NCBI RefSeq assembly: GCF_030418305.1
Contig: NZ_JAUHPX010000002.1
Location: 372,001 to 436,000 of the forward strand
Reading direction: 5' to 3'
Source of the DNA: Demequina lignilytica
GTDB taxonomy: Bacteria; Actinomycetota; Actinomycetes; Actinomycetales; Demequinaceae
Length of the DNA: 64,000 nucleotides
The position numbers and the translations under genes were made by a program. Each line of letters opens with the position of its first letter. The first letter of the stretch is position 1. Below are positions 33,989-41,876 of this stretch, in pieces. The notes under the pieces were generated by a model that saw only the letters and a list, made by a program, of their open reading frames with translations, searched no databases and had not been told where the DNA came from.

Positions 33989-34480
33989 ATGCCCGTCGCC
34001 ATGCCCTCGATCGCGTTCTACGAGCCCCGCATCCCCGAGAACACGGGCAACGCGATCCGGCTCTCGGCCGTGACCGGGGCGCCGCTGCGGCTGATCGAGC
34101 CCCTCGCGTTCACCTTCGAGGACAGCAAGCTGCGGCGCGCGGGCCTCGACTACCACGACCTCGCGACGGTGACCGTGCACCCGGACCTCGAGGCGATGCT
34201 CGCCGACCTGCCGGACTCGCGCGTCTTCGCGTTCACGGCGCGCGCGCAGACCGTGTACACCGAGATCGACTACCGGGCCTCCGACGTCCTGCTGTTCGGC
34301 CCGGAGCCCACCGGCCTGCCCGAGGAGGTGCTGGCGCATCCGCGGGTGACCGCGCGCGTCCGGATCCCCATGCTCGCGGGCCGGCGGTCGCTCAACCTGG
34401 CCAACTCCGCCTCGATCGCCATCTACGAGGCCGCGCGGCAGCTGGGTTTCACGGACATGGAGACGTCCGTCCCGGAGTGA
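33989..34480 (+). CDS. trmL: tRNA (cytidine(34)-2'-O)-methyltransferase
   Basis: A 163-residue SPOUT methyltransferase. IAFYEPRIPENTGNAIRLSAVTG at the start, LLFGPEPTGLP in the middle and RIPMLAGRRSLNLANSASIAIYEA at the end form the three SPOUT motifs with the AdoMet knot. TrmL modifies the wobble base of certain leucine tRNAs. The family usually reads IPM...SLNLSNS, here SLNLANS. It is divergent from the ABC exporter. Confidence 0.94.
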   Translation: MPVAMPSIAFYEPRIPENTGNAIRLSAVTGAPLRLIEPLAFTFEDSKLRRAGLDYHDLATVTVHPDLEAMLADLPDSRVFAFTARAQTVYTEIDYRASDVLLFGPEPTGLPEEVLAHPRVTARVRIPMLAGRRSLNLANSASIAIYEAARQLGFTDMETSVPE

Positions 34481-34504
34481 GCCGCGGCAGCGGCCGCGGG
34501 CGCG

Positions 34505-34966
34505 TCAGATCCCGAACTCCAGCAGGTCCGCCGGCTCGGGCTCGCCCGCCGCACGCGCGAAGATCTCCATGCCGCGGCGGACCTGATCGCGGTCGTCGTC
34601 GGTCAGCCCGTCGATGACCTTGACGATCTCGGCGCGTCGCACGTCCGTCACCGTCGCGACGAGCGTGGCCCCCTCGGGGGTGAGCTCGACCTTGACCTCG
34701 CGGCGGTTTCCGGGCACCTGCGCGCGGAGGATCAGCCCGGCGGTCTCCAGGCGCTCGACGGTGCGCGTCAGCGTCGAGGGGTGGACGCCGATCTGCTCCG
34801 CGAGGTCGCCCATGCGCTGCGGCCCGGTCGACGCGAGCACCACCAGCACGCGGAACTGCGGGACCGTCACCGTCTCGAGCACCGTCGACAGCGATCGGGC
34901 GACCATCCCCAGCAGCGCCCGGGAGGCGACGACGGTCGAGTCGGTGGCATTGAGAGGCGGATTCAC
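34505..34966 (-). CDS. MarR-family transcriptional regulator
   Basis: A 153-residue winged-helix regulator: RMGDLAEQIGVHPSTLTRTVERLETAGLI is the DNA-binding helix pair and NRREVKVELTPEG the wing. Dimer helices lie at the ends. TAGCCT is seven bases before the GTG start, so the transcript looks leaderless. It is divergent from the ClC channel gene with 70 bases between the starts, which makes the channel a possible target; a CAAC-T-GTTG palindrome lies in that gap. It is convergent with trmL. Confidence 0.88.
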   Translation of the reverse strand: MNPPLNATDSTVVASRALLGMVARSLSTVLETVTVPQFRVLVVLASTGPQRMGDLAEQIGVHPSTLTRTVERLETAGLILRAQVPGNRREVKVELTPEGATLVATVTDVRRAEIVKVIDGLTDDDRDQVRRGMEIFARAAGEPEPADLLEFGI

Positions 34967-35036
34967 CTCACCCAGGCTAGTCCATCAGCTCTGGTATCGT
35001 CCAACTGTTGCGGACATACAACCTTGAGGATTCCTC

Positions 35037-36800
35037 GTGCCTTCCCCTGCCCCCACGGCCTCGCTGACGTCGCGCGCCCTCGCCTGGATGCGGCGCTCCG
35101 AGAACTCGACCCTCATCGCCCTCTCCCTGGTGGTCGGGACCTGCGCCGGGTTCGGCGCCATCGCGTTCCGCTGGCTCATCGAGCGCGCGACGCTGCTGTT
35201 CACCGGCACCGCGGACTACGCCGCCACCACGGACCACCCGTCGCATCCGTGGCTCCCGTGGCTCGGTGGTTTCTTCGTGATCCTGGCTCCCGCCGTCGGC
35301 GGCCTGCTCCACGGCCCGCTGGTCCAGCGCTTCGCGCCTGAGGCACGTGGCCACGGCGTCCCCGAGGTCATGTATGCCATCCACCGGCGCGGCGGCCGCA
35401 TCCCCGCGAAGGTCGCCTTCGTCAAGGCGCTCGCCTCCGCCATCACCATCGGGTCGGGCGGCTCGGTCGGGCGGGAGGGGCCGATCGTCCAGATCGGCTC
35501 CGCGATCGGCTCGAGCCTCGCGCAGCGGGCGCGACTCAACGAGAACGGGGTCCGCATGCTGGTCGCGTGCGGCGCCGCCGGCGGCATCGCGGCCACCTTC
35601 AACGCCCCGATCGCGGGCGTGTTCTTCGCGTTCGAGCTCCTGCTCGCCTCGATCGCCGCGCGCTCGTTCGGGGCGATCGTGATCTCGGCCGTCACCGCCT
35701 CGGTGATCGGACGCGTGTTCCTGGGCGACGAGCCCTTCCTGGTCCTGCCGGAGTTCTCCGTGGGCCACCTGGGCGAGTACGGCCTGTACGTGGTGCTGGG
35801 CCTGCTCGCGGCGCTGGTCGGAGTCGCGTTCACCCGCGTGCTGTACAAGGTCGAGGACTGGTGCGACGCCGCGTGGAAGGGACCGGAGTGGGCACGGCCC
35901 GCGGCCGGCGGCCTCCTGCTGGGCGTGCTGCTGTTCGCGCTCCCGCAGATGTACGGCGTCGGCTACCCCGTGCTCGAGGGCGCGGTCATGGGTGCCTACG
36001 CGATCGGCTTCCTGGTGCTGCTGCTCGTCGCCAAGATCGTCGCGACGTCGCTCACGATCGGCATCGGCGGGTCGGGAGGCGTGTTCGCGCCCTCGCTCTT
36101 CCTCGGCGCCATGCTGGGCGCGGCGTTCGGACAGGCGGCGCAGCTCGCCCTCCCCGGGCTCGACATCCATCCGGGAGCGTACGCGCTCGTGGGGATGGCG
36201 GCCATGTTCGCCGGAGCCGCGCGAGCGCCCATCACCGCGGTCATCATCCTGTTCGAGCTCACCGGGGAGTACACGATCATCCTCCCGCTGATGCTCGCGG
36301 TGGCGGTGGCGACCCTCACGTCGAGCGCGCTCAGCCACGACACGATCTACACGCTCAAGCTGCGCCGACGCGGCGTCGACATCACGCAGCGCGCCGGCGG
36401 GCGGCCTCTCGACGGGCTCACGGTCGGCGATCTGATGACGGTCGCGCCGCCCTCCGTGCCCCTGACGCTGGGCACGGCGGACGCGGTGGGCGCGTTGGTC
36501 GCCGCCCGACGCCACTCCCTTCCCGTGGTGGGCGCCGACGGCTCCTACGCGGGGATCGTGACCTCTCCCGCCGCCGCCGGCGCGCTGACCTCCGACGACG
36601 ACGTGTCGAGCGTCACCGTCGAGCGGCTGCTCGACTGGCACGAGCCGCTCCGACCCGACCAGGCGGTCGAGGACGTGCTCGAGGCCATGCTCTCGGAGGA
36701 GGCCGAGAACGGTGTCGCGGTGGTCGGTCCCGACGGGGCGCTGGTCGGCTGGCTGCATCAGGAGGCGGTGCTGAGGAAGGTGTCGACGGTCGCGACCTGA
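35037..36800 (+). CDS. ClC-family chloride channel or antiporter with CBS domains
   Basis: A 587-residue membrane protein. The ClC signatures are present: GSGGSVGREGP (with the gating Glu), then GIGGSGGVFAPSLFLGA and FELTGEYTIILPLM. After the transmembrane part, about 120 residues form a CBS pair (VGDLMTVAPPSVPL and LDWHEPLRPDQAVEDVLEAM). It moves chloride or another anion; whether as channel or H+ antiporter is not clear. GAGGA precedes the GTG start. Confidence 0.93.
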   Translation: MPSPAPTASLTSRALAWMRRSENSTLIALSLVVGTCAGFGAIAFRWLIERATLLFTGTADYAATTDHPSHPWLPWLGGFFVILAPAVGGLLHGPLVQRFAPEARGHGVPEVMYAIHRRGGRIPAKVAFVKALASAITIGSGGSVGREGPIVQIGSAIGSSLAQRARLNENGVRMLVACGAAGGIAATFNAPIAGVFFAFELLLASIAARSFGAIVISAVTASVIGRVFLGDEPFLVLPEFSVGHLGEYGLYVVLGLLAALVGVAFTRVLYKVEDWCDAAWKGPEWARPAAGGLLLGVLLFALPQMYGVGYPVLEGAVMGAYAIGFLVLLLVAKIVATSLTIGIGGSGGVFAPSLFLGAMLGAAFGQAAQLALPGLDIHPGAYALVGMAAMFAGAARAPITAVIILFELTGEYTIILPLMLAVAVATLTSSALSHDTIYTLKLRRRGVDITQRAGGRPLDGLTVGDLMTVAPPSVPLTLGTADAVGALVAARRHSLPVVGADGSYAGIVTSPAAAGALTSDDDVSSVTVERLLDWHEPLRPDQAVEDVLEAMLSEEAENGVAVVGPDGALVGWLHQEAVLRKVSTVAT

Positions 36801-36902
36801 CCGCGCGCGCATCGTGCCGCGCGACGATGGTGGACAATGGTCCGGTGCCCGGCACGGCCGACGGCCGCCGCCGGCGTCAACCCGATCGACGGAAGGGACC
36901 TG

Positions 36903-37469
36903 ATGAGCAAGCTCGCGCTCGCGACCCGACTGGGCGCCGCCGCCGCGGCCGCCCTGCTCCTGGCGGGCTGCACCGCCGCCGGAGGCGGCGCCGCCAGCTC
37001 CGCGTCCCCCAGCGCGGACCCGACCGTGAGCATCGTCGCGCAGCCGGACCCGAACCACCCCGATCCCTGCGAGCTCCTCACCGCGGCCGACTTCGAGGAG
37101 TGGGGCGGCACCCCCGAGATGACCGACGGACGCTTCATCGGGTCGCTCTCGGGCGACGGCCGGTCGATCTGCCGCTGGCAGCCCGCCTCCGACGAGCTCA
37201 GCGTGCCGCGCATCCAGGTGCTGCTGAACTGGGAGTACGCGGACATCGCCGAGCAGCGCGAGCTGAGCGAGGGCATCGGCGCGAAGACCGAGGACATCGA
37301 GATCGAGGGCGCCTCGAGCGCGTACGCCGCGTACGGCGGCCGCACCATCGCGATGGAGGTCGGCGACTACTTCGTGCAGGTCTCGTACACCCGCCCGACG
37401 TCGAAGGCCGCCGACGTGAAGCGCGCGTGCGCGCACTTCGCCACGCTGGTCGCGTCGCGCCTCGCCTGA
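36903..37469 (+). CDS. DUF3558-like lipoprotein
   Basis: A 188-residue secreted lipoprotein. The N-terminus is a signal peptide with a lipobox LLLAGC, so Cys is lipidated at about residue 23. A short Ser/Ala linker leads to PDPCELLTAADFEEWG, the DUF3558 opening, and a second Cys in SICRWQPA that may form a disulfide. A later Cys (KRACAHFA) is also present. DUF3558 proteins are common in actinobacteria and have no known function. GGAAGGGA precedes the ATG. Confidence 0.85.
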   Translation: MSKLALATRLGAAAAAALLLAGCTAAGGGAASSASPSADPTVSIVAQPDPNHPDPCELLTAADFEEWGGTPEMTDGRFIGSLSGDGRSICRWQPASDELSVPRIQVLLNWEYADIAEQRELSEGIGAKTEDIEIEGASSAYAAYGGRTIAMEVGDYFVQVSYTRPTSKAADVKRACAHFATLVASRLA

Positions 37470-37490
37470 GGCCTCGCCTGAGGCCCCGCC

Positions 37491-38864
37491 TCAGGGTGTC
37501 GGCGCCTGCGCGTCGTACTCGCGCCATGCCCGCTGCGCGCGCGTGAGGATCGCGATCAGGGCGATCACGAGCACTCCGCCGAGCAGCGGGGGGAACCACA
37601 GCGCGACGGCGGCGGCCAGCGCGCCCGCGTACATGTCGCCGAGGCGCGGCCCCCCGGTCACCACGACGACGAAGACTCCTTGGAGGCGCCCGCGCATCTC
37701 GTCGGGCGCGGCCTGGATGATCATCGTCTGACGGAAGATCGCGCTGACCTCGTCCGCGGCGCCCATCCCGGCCATGCACAGCGCGAGCACGGCAAGCGTG
37801 GGCCAGTGCACGCCGCCCCAGCCCTCGGCGGGCTCGTGCTCCACGGCGGTCGCCACGAGCGTGGTCAGCCCGAACAGCGCGGCGAACACGCCGAACACCT
37901 GGATCGCCCGGGAGATCGCCACGCCATGGCGATGGACCCGCGCGACGGGCCCCGAGAACAGGCTCGTCAGCATCGTCCCGACCGCGCCGGCGGCCGCGAG
38001 CGCCCCGACGGTCAGCGCGCCGCCGCCGACCAGCGTGGCGCCGAGCGCGGGGAACAGCACGTAAGGGCGCCCGAACGTCATGGCGATGATGTCGACGACG
38101 AAGCTCATGCGGATGTTGGGGCTGCGGCGCAGGAACGCGAGCCCCTCCTTGAGCACCGGCCACCCCGCCTCCACCCGCTCCCCCAGCCGCGGCAGGGACG
38201 GCAGCATCCAGATGCCCAGGAATCCCGCGCTGAACAGCACGGCGTCCACCGTGAACGTCCACGGCAGGCCCACGCCGGCCGCCAGCACGCCCGCGAGCGC
38301 GGGTCCCACCGTCAGCATCACGCCGAAGGAGATCCCGTTGAGCGCGGTGGCCCGGCTGATCATGTCCGCGGGCAGGATGCGGCCGACCACCGAGCCACGC
38401 GTCGCGTTGGAGACCGTCGACGCGACGGCGCTGAGGGTGGTGACGACGAAGAAGTGCCACACGGCCGCGTGCGTGCCGTCGGCGTGCAGGTGCTGGTCGT
38501 GGAAGGACAGCGCCGCGAGCGCCACGGTGGACGCCCACGCGGTCAGCGACGCCACGATCAGCACCCTGCGGCGGTCGAAGACGTCGGCGATCACCCCGCC
38601 CCAGAGCCCGGCGATGATCATCGGCAGCAGCGCGATGCCGCCCACGAGGCCGACCATGAAGGTCGACTCGGTGATCTCGTAGACCTGGAGGCCCACGGCG
38701 ACCTGGGTCATGAAGGCGCCGATCCCGGAGATCGCGCCGCCGATCCACAGGCGCGCGAAGGCCGGGCTCGCGCGCAGCGGCGCGAGGTCCACCAGGTGGC
38801 GCGACAGCCCGCGCCTCCCGGAGGCGGGCGACGGGGACGATGCGGGCGACGGCTCGGGCGGCAC
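37491..38864 (-). CDS. MFS transporter (EntS/MFS_3-like)
   Basis: A 457-residue transporter with about 12 hydrophobic segments and a cytoplasmic N-terminal tail of about 35 residues. FARLWIGGAISGIGAFMTQVAVGLQVYEIT is the first-helix pattern of the enterobactin-exporter-like group and ADVFDRRRVLIVAS the motif A loop. It likely exports a siderophore, drug or macrolide-like compound; the substrate is unknown. The GTG start lies nine bases after the stop of the preceding gene, and a TAGACT box overlaps that stop, so it could also be made from its own leaderless message. Confidence 0.87.
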   Translation of the reverse strand: MPPEPSPASSPSPASGRRGLSRHLVDLAPLRASPAFARLWIGGAISGIGAFMTQVAVGLQVYEITESTFMVGLVGGIALLPMIIAGLWGGVIADVFDRRRVLIVASLTAWASTVALAALSFHDQHLHADGTHAAVWHFFVVTTLSAVASTVSNATRGSVVGRILPADMISRATALNGISFGVMLTVGPALAGVLAAGVGLPWTFTVDAVLFSAGFLGIWMLPSLPRLGERVEAGWPVLKEGLAFLRRSPNIRMSFVVDIIAMTFGRPYVLFPALGATLVGGGALTVGALAAAGAVGTMLTSLFSGPVARVHRHGVAISRAIQVFGVFAALFGLTTLVATAVEHEPAEGWGGVHWPTLAVLALCMAGMGAADEVSAIFRQTMIIQAAPDEMRGRLQGVFVVVVTGGPRLGDMYAGALAAAVALWFPPLLGGVLVIALIAILTRAQRAWREYDAQAPTP

Positions 38865-38873
38865 CAGCCGAGT

Positions 38874-39233
38874 CTAGGCGGGGCCCGGACCCGGGTCGCC
38901 GCCGTCCGGGTCGGCGAGGTCCTCGGCCGTCGGGTGCGGCTCGGGCGGCGCCTCCACGGGGGCCTCGATCACGCGCCACACGCGCGCCCGCTGCTCGGGG
39001 CGCAGCTCGTTGCCGCCGTCGATGCTGCCCGACCGCGTCCGCAGGCGCCTCACCAGCGCATCGTCGCCACGCAGGTCCACCACGTGGGTCCGGACCACCT
39101 CCTCGGGCCGGTACCTCGCCGAGCGGTTCCGGTAGTGGCCCTGGATCCACATCCACACCGCGACGCCTGCCCCCGGGCCGAGCGCGAACAGGAACAGCGC
39201 GATCAGCGGGCTGCCGTCGGAGTTGCCGCCCAT
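38874..39233 (-). CDS. small membrane-anchored protein (YdjH-like position)
   Basis: A 119-residue protein with one N-terminal membrane segment (LIALFLFALGPGAGVAVWMWIQG) followed by RYRPEEVVRTHVVDLRGDD, then a charged Pro/Asp-rich tail. I recognise no family by itself. It overlaps the upstream zinc-ribbon gene (TGATG), and that gene follows the SPFH gene, so it is the third gene of a module laid out like Bacillus ydjG-ydjH-ydjI, where the small membrane protein partners the zinc-ribbon protein. That link is inferred from order and topology. Confidence 0.65.
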   Translation of the reverse strand: MGGNSDGSPLIALFLFALGPGAGVAVWMWIQGHYRNRSARYRPEEVVRTHVVDLRGDDALVRRLRTRSGSIDGGNELRPEQRARVWRVIEAPVEAPPEPHPTAEDLADPDGGDPGPGPA

Positions 39234-40471
39234 CAGATCCCCCTCATGATCAGGAACGCGATCGGCCAGGTGACGACCGACGCGGCGGCGGCGACGCCGA
39301 ACGCCACGCGACGCGCCTTGGAGGTGTTGATCGGGACCGACCCCATGGTGGCGCGGCTGCGGCCGTTGACCGCGAGGTAGTGCGTCACCGAGCCGTGCCG
39401 GCCCTTCTCCTCGAAGCCGTAGAGCCAGACGGGCAGCAGGACCGACGTCCAGCGCGTGCCCGTCACGCTCAGCTGCTCCTGCTCCCACCGCACGCCGCGG
39501 TCGTACCGGCCCACCGAGGCGGCGGCCGAGCCCCGCGCGATCGTGAGCATGTGCGCGTACGCGGCGTCGTCCGCGTGGTCGACGTCCATGTCGCGGCGCT
39601 CCGAGGTGTACTCGTCGCCCAGGAAGGACGCGTTGAACCGGACGATGTTCTTCACGTCGAACGGGAGGATCGAGTTGATGATGTTGTTGGTGCTCTCCGT
39701 CGCGTGGATATCGGCCTTCGACGCGGAGGTCTCGACGATCACGTCGTCGATCTCGAGGTCGAGCTCGCGGGCCACGGCGTAGCGGTCCACCTTGTACTCG
39801 TAGTTGTTCTCGCCGACCTTGACCCGGCCCCGGCCGATCTCGCCCACGCCGTCGAGCCGCGCCGTGACCTTCCCGTCGACCGTCATGTACGGGATGTACA
39901 CGCCCATGACGTTCTCGGGCCGGAAGGTCTTCTCGAACTCGGGATGCGCGAACGACTTGCGCTTGGCCACGAACGCCGAGATCGACTCCATCGCCTGCTC
40001 GCGGGTCACCGAGAACGGCAGGATCCCGTCGGGCACCGCGCCGTTGGGGATCCGGTTGTTGATCGAGAGCACGTGCTTGCACCAGTGGCAGCGGGCCTGG
40101 AGGCTGCGCGCCGTGTCGACCACCACCTCCGCGCCGCAGCCGGAGCACTTGAAGGTCATGAGCGTCTCGTCGTCGGTGATGTCGGCCGACGCGGTCGACA
40201 GCGTGCGTCCCCGCAGGTCGGCGATCCCCTCCGACAGCCCCATCGCCTCGTCGAGGCGTGCCTCGGTCCACTCGTAGCGGCAGAACTCGCACACGAGCGT
40301 GCCCGTCTCTGGCCGGTAGGCGACGTCCGTCGCGCCGCAGCGGGCGCAGCGGACCAGCCCGTCCTTCGCGCCGGCCGGGGTGGCGTTCTCCGCGGGGCCG
40401 GCCGGCTCGGGCACGGGCTCGGGCGTCCATCCGGGCTCGGGCGCGGCTCCGCCCTGGTCGGGGGTGGTCAT
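39233..40471 (-). CDS. zinc-ribbon membrane protein (YdjG-like)
   Basis: A 412-residue protein with two zinc ribbons: CARCGATD...CEFCRYEW at about 42-68, and CSGCGAEV...CHWCKHVL at about 109-137. A large soluble beta-rich region follows, and the last 35 residues hold a membrane segment. Proteins of this type are annotated as TFIIB-type zinc ribbon proteins; Bacillus YdjG is one. It stands five bases from the SPFH gene upstream and overlaps the small membrane gene downstream, so the three are co-expressed. The segment HADDAAYAHM is in the same family block. A role in membrane stress is inferred. Confidence 0.75.
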   Translation of the reverse strand: MTTPDQGGAAPEPGWTPEPVPEPAGPAENATPAGAKDGLVRCARCGATDVAYRPETGTLVCEFCRYEWTEARLDEAMGLSEGIADLRGRTLSTASADITDDETLMTFKCSGCGAEVVVDTARSLQARCHWCKHVLSINNRIPNGAVPDGILPFSVTREQAMESISAFVAKRKSFAHPEFEKTFRPENVMGVYIPYMTVDGKVTARLDGVGEIGRGRVKVGENNYEYKVDRYAVARELDLEIDDVIVETSASKADIHATESTNNIINSILPFDVKNIVRFNASFLGDEYTSERRDMDVDHADDAAYAHMLTIARGSAAASVGRYDRGVRWEQEQLSVTGTRWTSVLLPVWLYGFEEKGRHGSVTHYLAVNGRSRATMGSVPINTSKARRVAFGVAAAASVVTWPIAFLIMRGI

Positions 40472-40476
40472 CGCGT

Positions 40477-41685
40477 CTAGAGCCCCAGCACCTTCTTCTT
40501 GAGCGCCTCGAAGTCGTCCTCGTTGATGAGGCCGTCGTCGAGCATCTTCTTGTACTGGGCGAGCTGGACGGCCGGGTCGGCCGGGGCCTGCGCGGGGGCG
40601 GGCGCGGGCGCGCCGGCCGTCGCGGCGGCGGGCGCCGCCCCGGGCGTGGGCGTGGGCGGGACCAGGTTGCCGATCGCGCCCATCCCCATGCCCATCATCG
40701 CCAGGCCGGTGCCGCCGCCACCCGACTCGCCGGCGGCCTGCACCCCGCGCGCGACGGACTGCTTGAGGAAGGTGTCCGAGCGGCCGCCGGAGAGGGCGTC
40801 GGCGCGGCGCACGTCGCTCAGGAGCGCGGTCGTGTCCTCGTCGTACTCGATCGCGACCAGGGTCGCGGACTCGATCTGCAGGCCGCGCCCGGACTCCCAC
40901 TCGTAGTTCGCCTCGACCTCGTCCGCGAGGGACTTGGCGAAGCCGACGGAGTCGCCCTGGATGCGGGTGATCCGGTGCTCCTTGTCGGCGTCGTTGACGT
41001 AGCGGCTGAAGGCCCCGGCCAGGGAGCCCACGACCTCGCTGAACAGCTGCTCGGAGACGGGGTTCGTGTGCTCCGTGATGTCGAACGGGCGGGCCCCTGC
41101 AGAGATGTAGGAGGCGGGCACCAGGTTCTTCACGAACAGGATCGGGTCGACCACCTTGAGCACGTAGGTGCCGCGGGTGATCGCACCGGCCTGCGCGTTG
41201 AGGTAGCGGTCGTCCCAGTAGATCGGGCTCTGCGTGCCGAAGCGGTTGTTCGGGATCTGCTTGAGGTTGACGTAGAACGCGAGCTGCTGGCTGCCCGGGC
41301 GTCCGCCGAACTTGAACCTCTCCCACGAGGTGGTGAACGTCGAGCTCAGGAGCCCGCCGCCGCTGAACACGGACTTCGAGTTCTGGTCCTCGCTGTCCCA
41401 GCGGAACGCGCCGGGCTCGGCCACGACCGCGGTGACCGCGCCGTCCTGGAAGGTGAGCAGCCCGTAGCCCTCGGGGACGATGATGACGGAGCCGTTGGTG
41501 ATGATGTTCTCGGAGCCGCGGGTGTTCTGTCCGCGCCCGGCGTTGGTCCCCTGCGTCACGGCGGGGAACACCACCGCGGTGTCGCCGACGCCGGCGGGCG
41601 GGACCAGGAAGTCGAGGAACTGGTCCCCGAACGTCGACTTGAGCGAGTCCCATGCCGCGCCGACCGCGATCTGGATGAATCCCAT
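40477..41685 (-). CDS. SPFH-domain protein with C-terminal SHOCT motif (YdjI-like)
   Basis: A 402-residue SPFH protein of the 'virion core protein' type: VIIVPEGYGLLTFQDGAV begins the SPFH part, and AGAITRGTYVLKVVDPILFVKNL follows. A glycine/methionine linker and a Pro/Ala-rich stretch lead to a SHOCT-like end, LAQYKKMLDDGLINEDDFEALKKKVLGL in pattern (a two-helix oligomerisation motif). No membrane helix is present. GGCAGGAG precedes ATG 41685. It opens the three-gene module; Bacillus YdjI works with the phage-shock protein PspA, but no pspA lies here. Confidence 0.82.
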   Translation of the reverse strand: MGFIQIAVGAAWDSLKSTFGDQFLDFLVPPAGVGDTAVVFPAVTQGTNAGRGQNTRGSENIITNGSVIIVPEGYGLLTFQDGAVTAVVAEPGAFRWDSEDQNSKSVFSGGGLLSSTFTTSWERFKFGGRPGSQQLAFYVNLKQIPNNRFGTQSPIYWDDRYLNAQAGAITRGTYVLKVVDPILFVKNLVPASYISAGARPFDITEHTNPVSEQLFSEVVGSLAGAFSRYVNDADKEHRITRIQGDSVGFAKSLADEVEANYEWESGRGLQIESATLVAIEYDEDTTALLSDVRRADALSGGRSDTFLKQSVARGVQAAGESGGGGTGLAMMGMGMGAIGNLVPPTPTPGAAPAAATAGAPAPAPAQAPADPAVQLAQYKKMLDDGLINEDDFEALKKKVLGL

Positions 41686-41876
41686 CACTGCTCCTGCCCT
41701 CGGGGAGGAGCCGGGTCCCGACGCCCCCACGCCTGTGCGCCCGCGGCGCATGTCCGTCGCGACACTATCCCGCGGCCGGGGGCCGGGCAAGGCGGGACAC
41801 CAGGCTCCCAGCCATTTCGCAGTGATGGAATTATCAGCGCAACGCGAATGACACAGGTTTCTGACACAATCTCGCC

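Noticed and set aside
36807-36832. CATCGT-N8-ACGATG hairpin before the DUF3558 gene as another full repeat pair
   Set aside because: Both arms lack the flanking GG and GC of the word, so they were not counted as copies.
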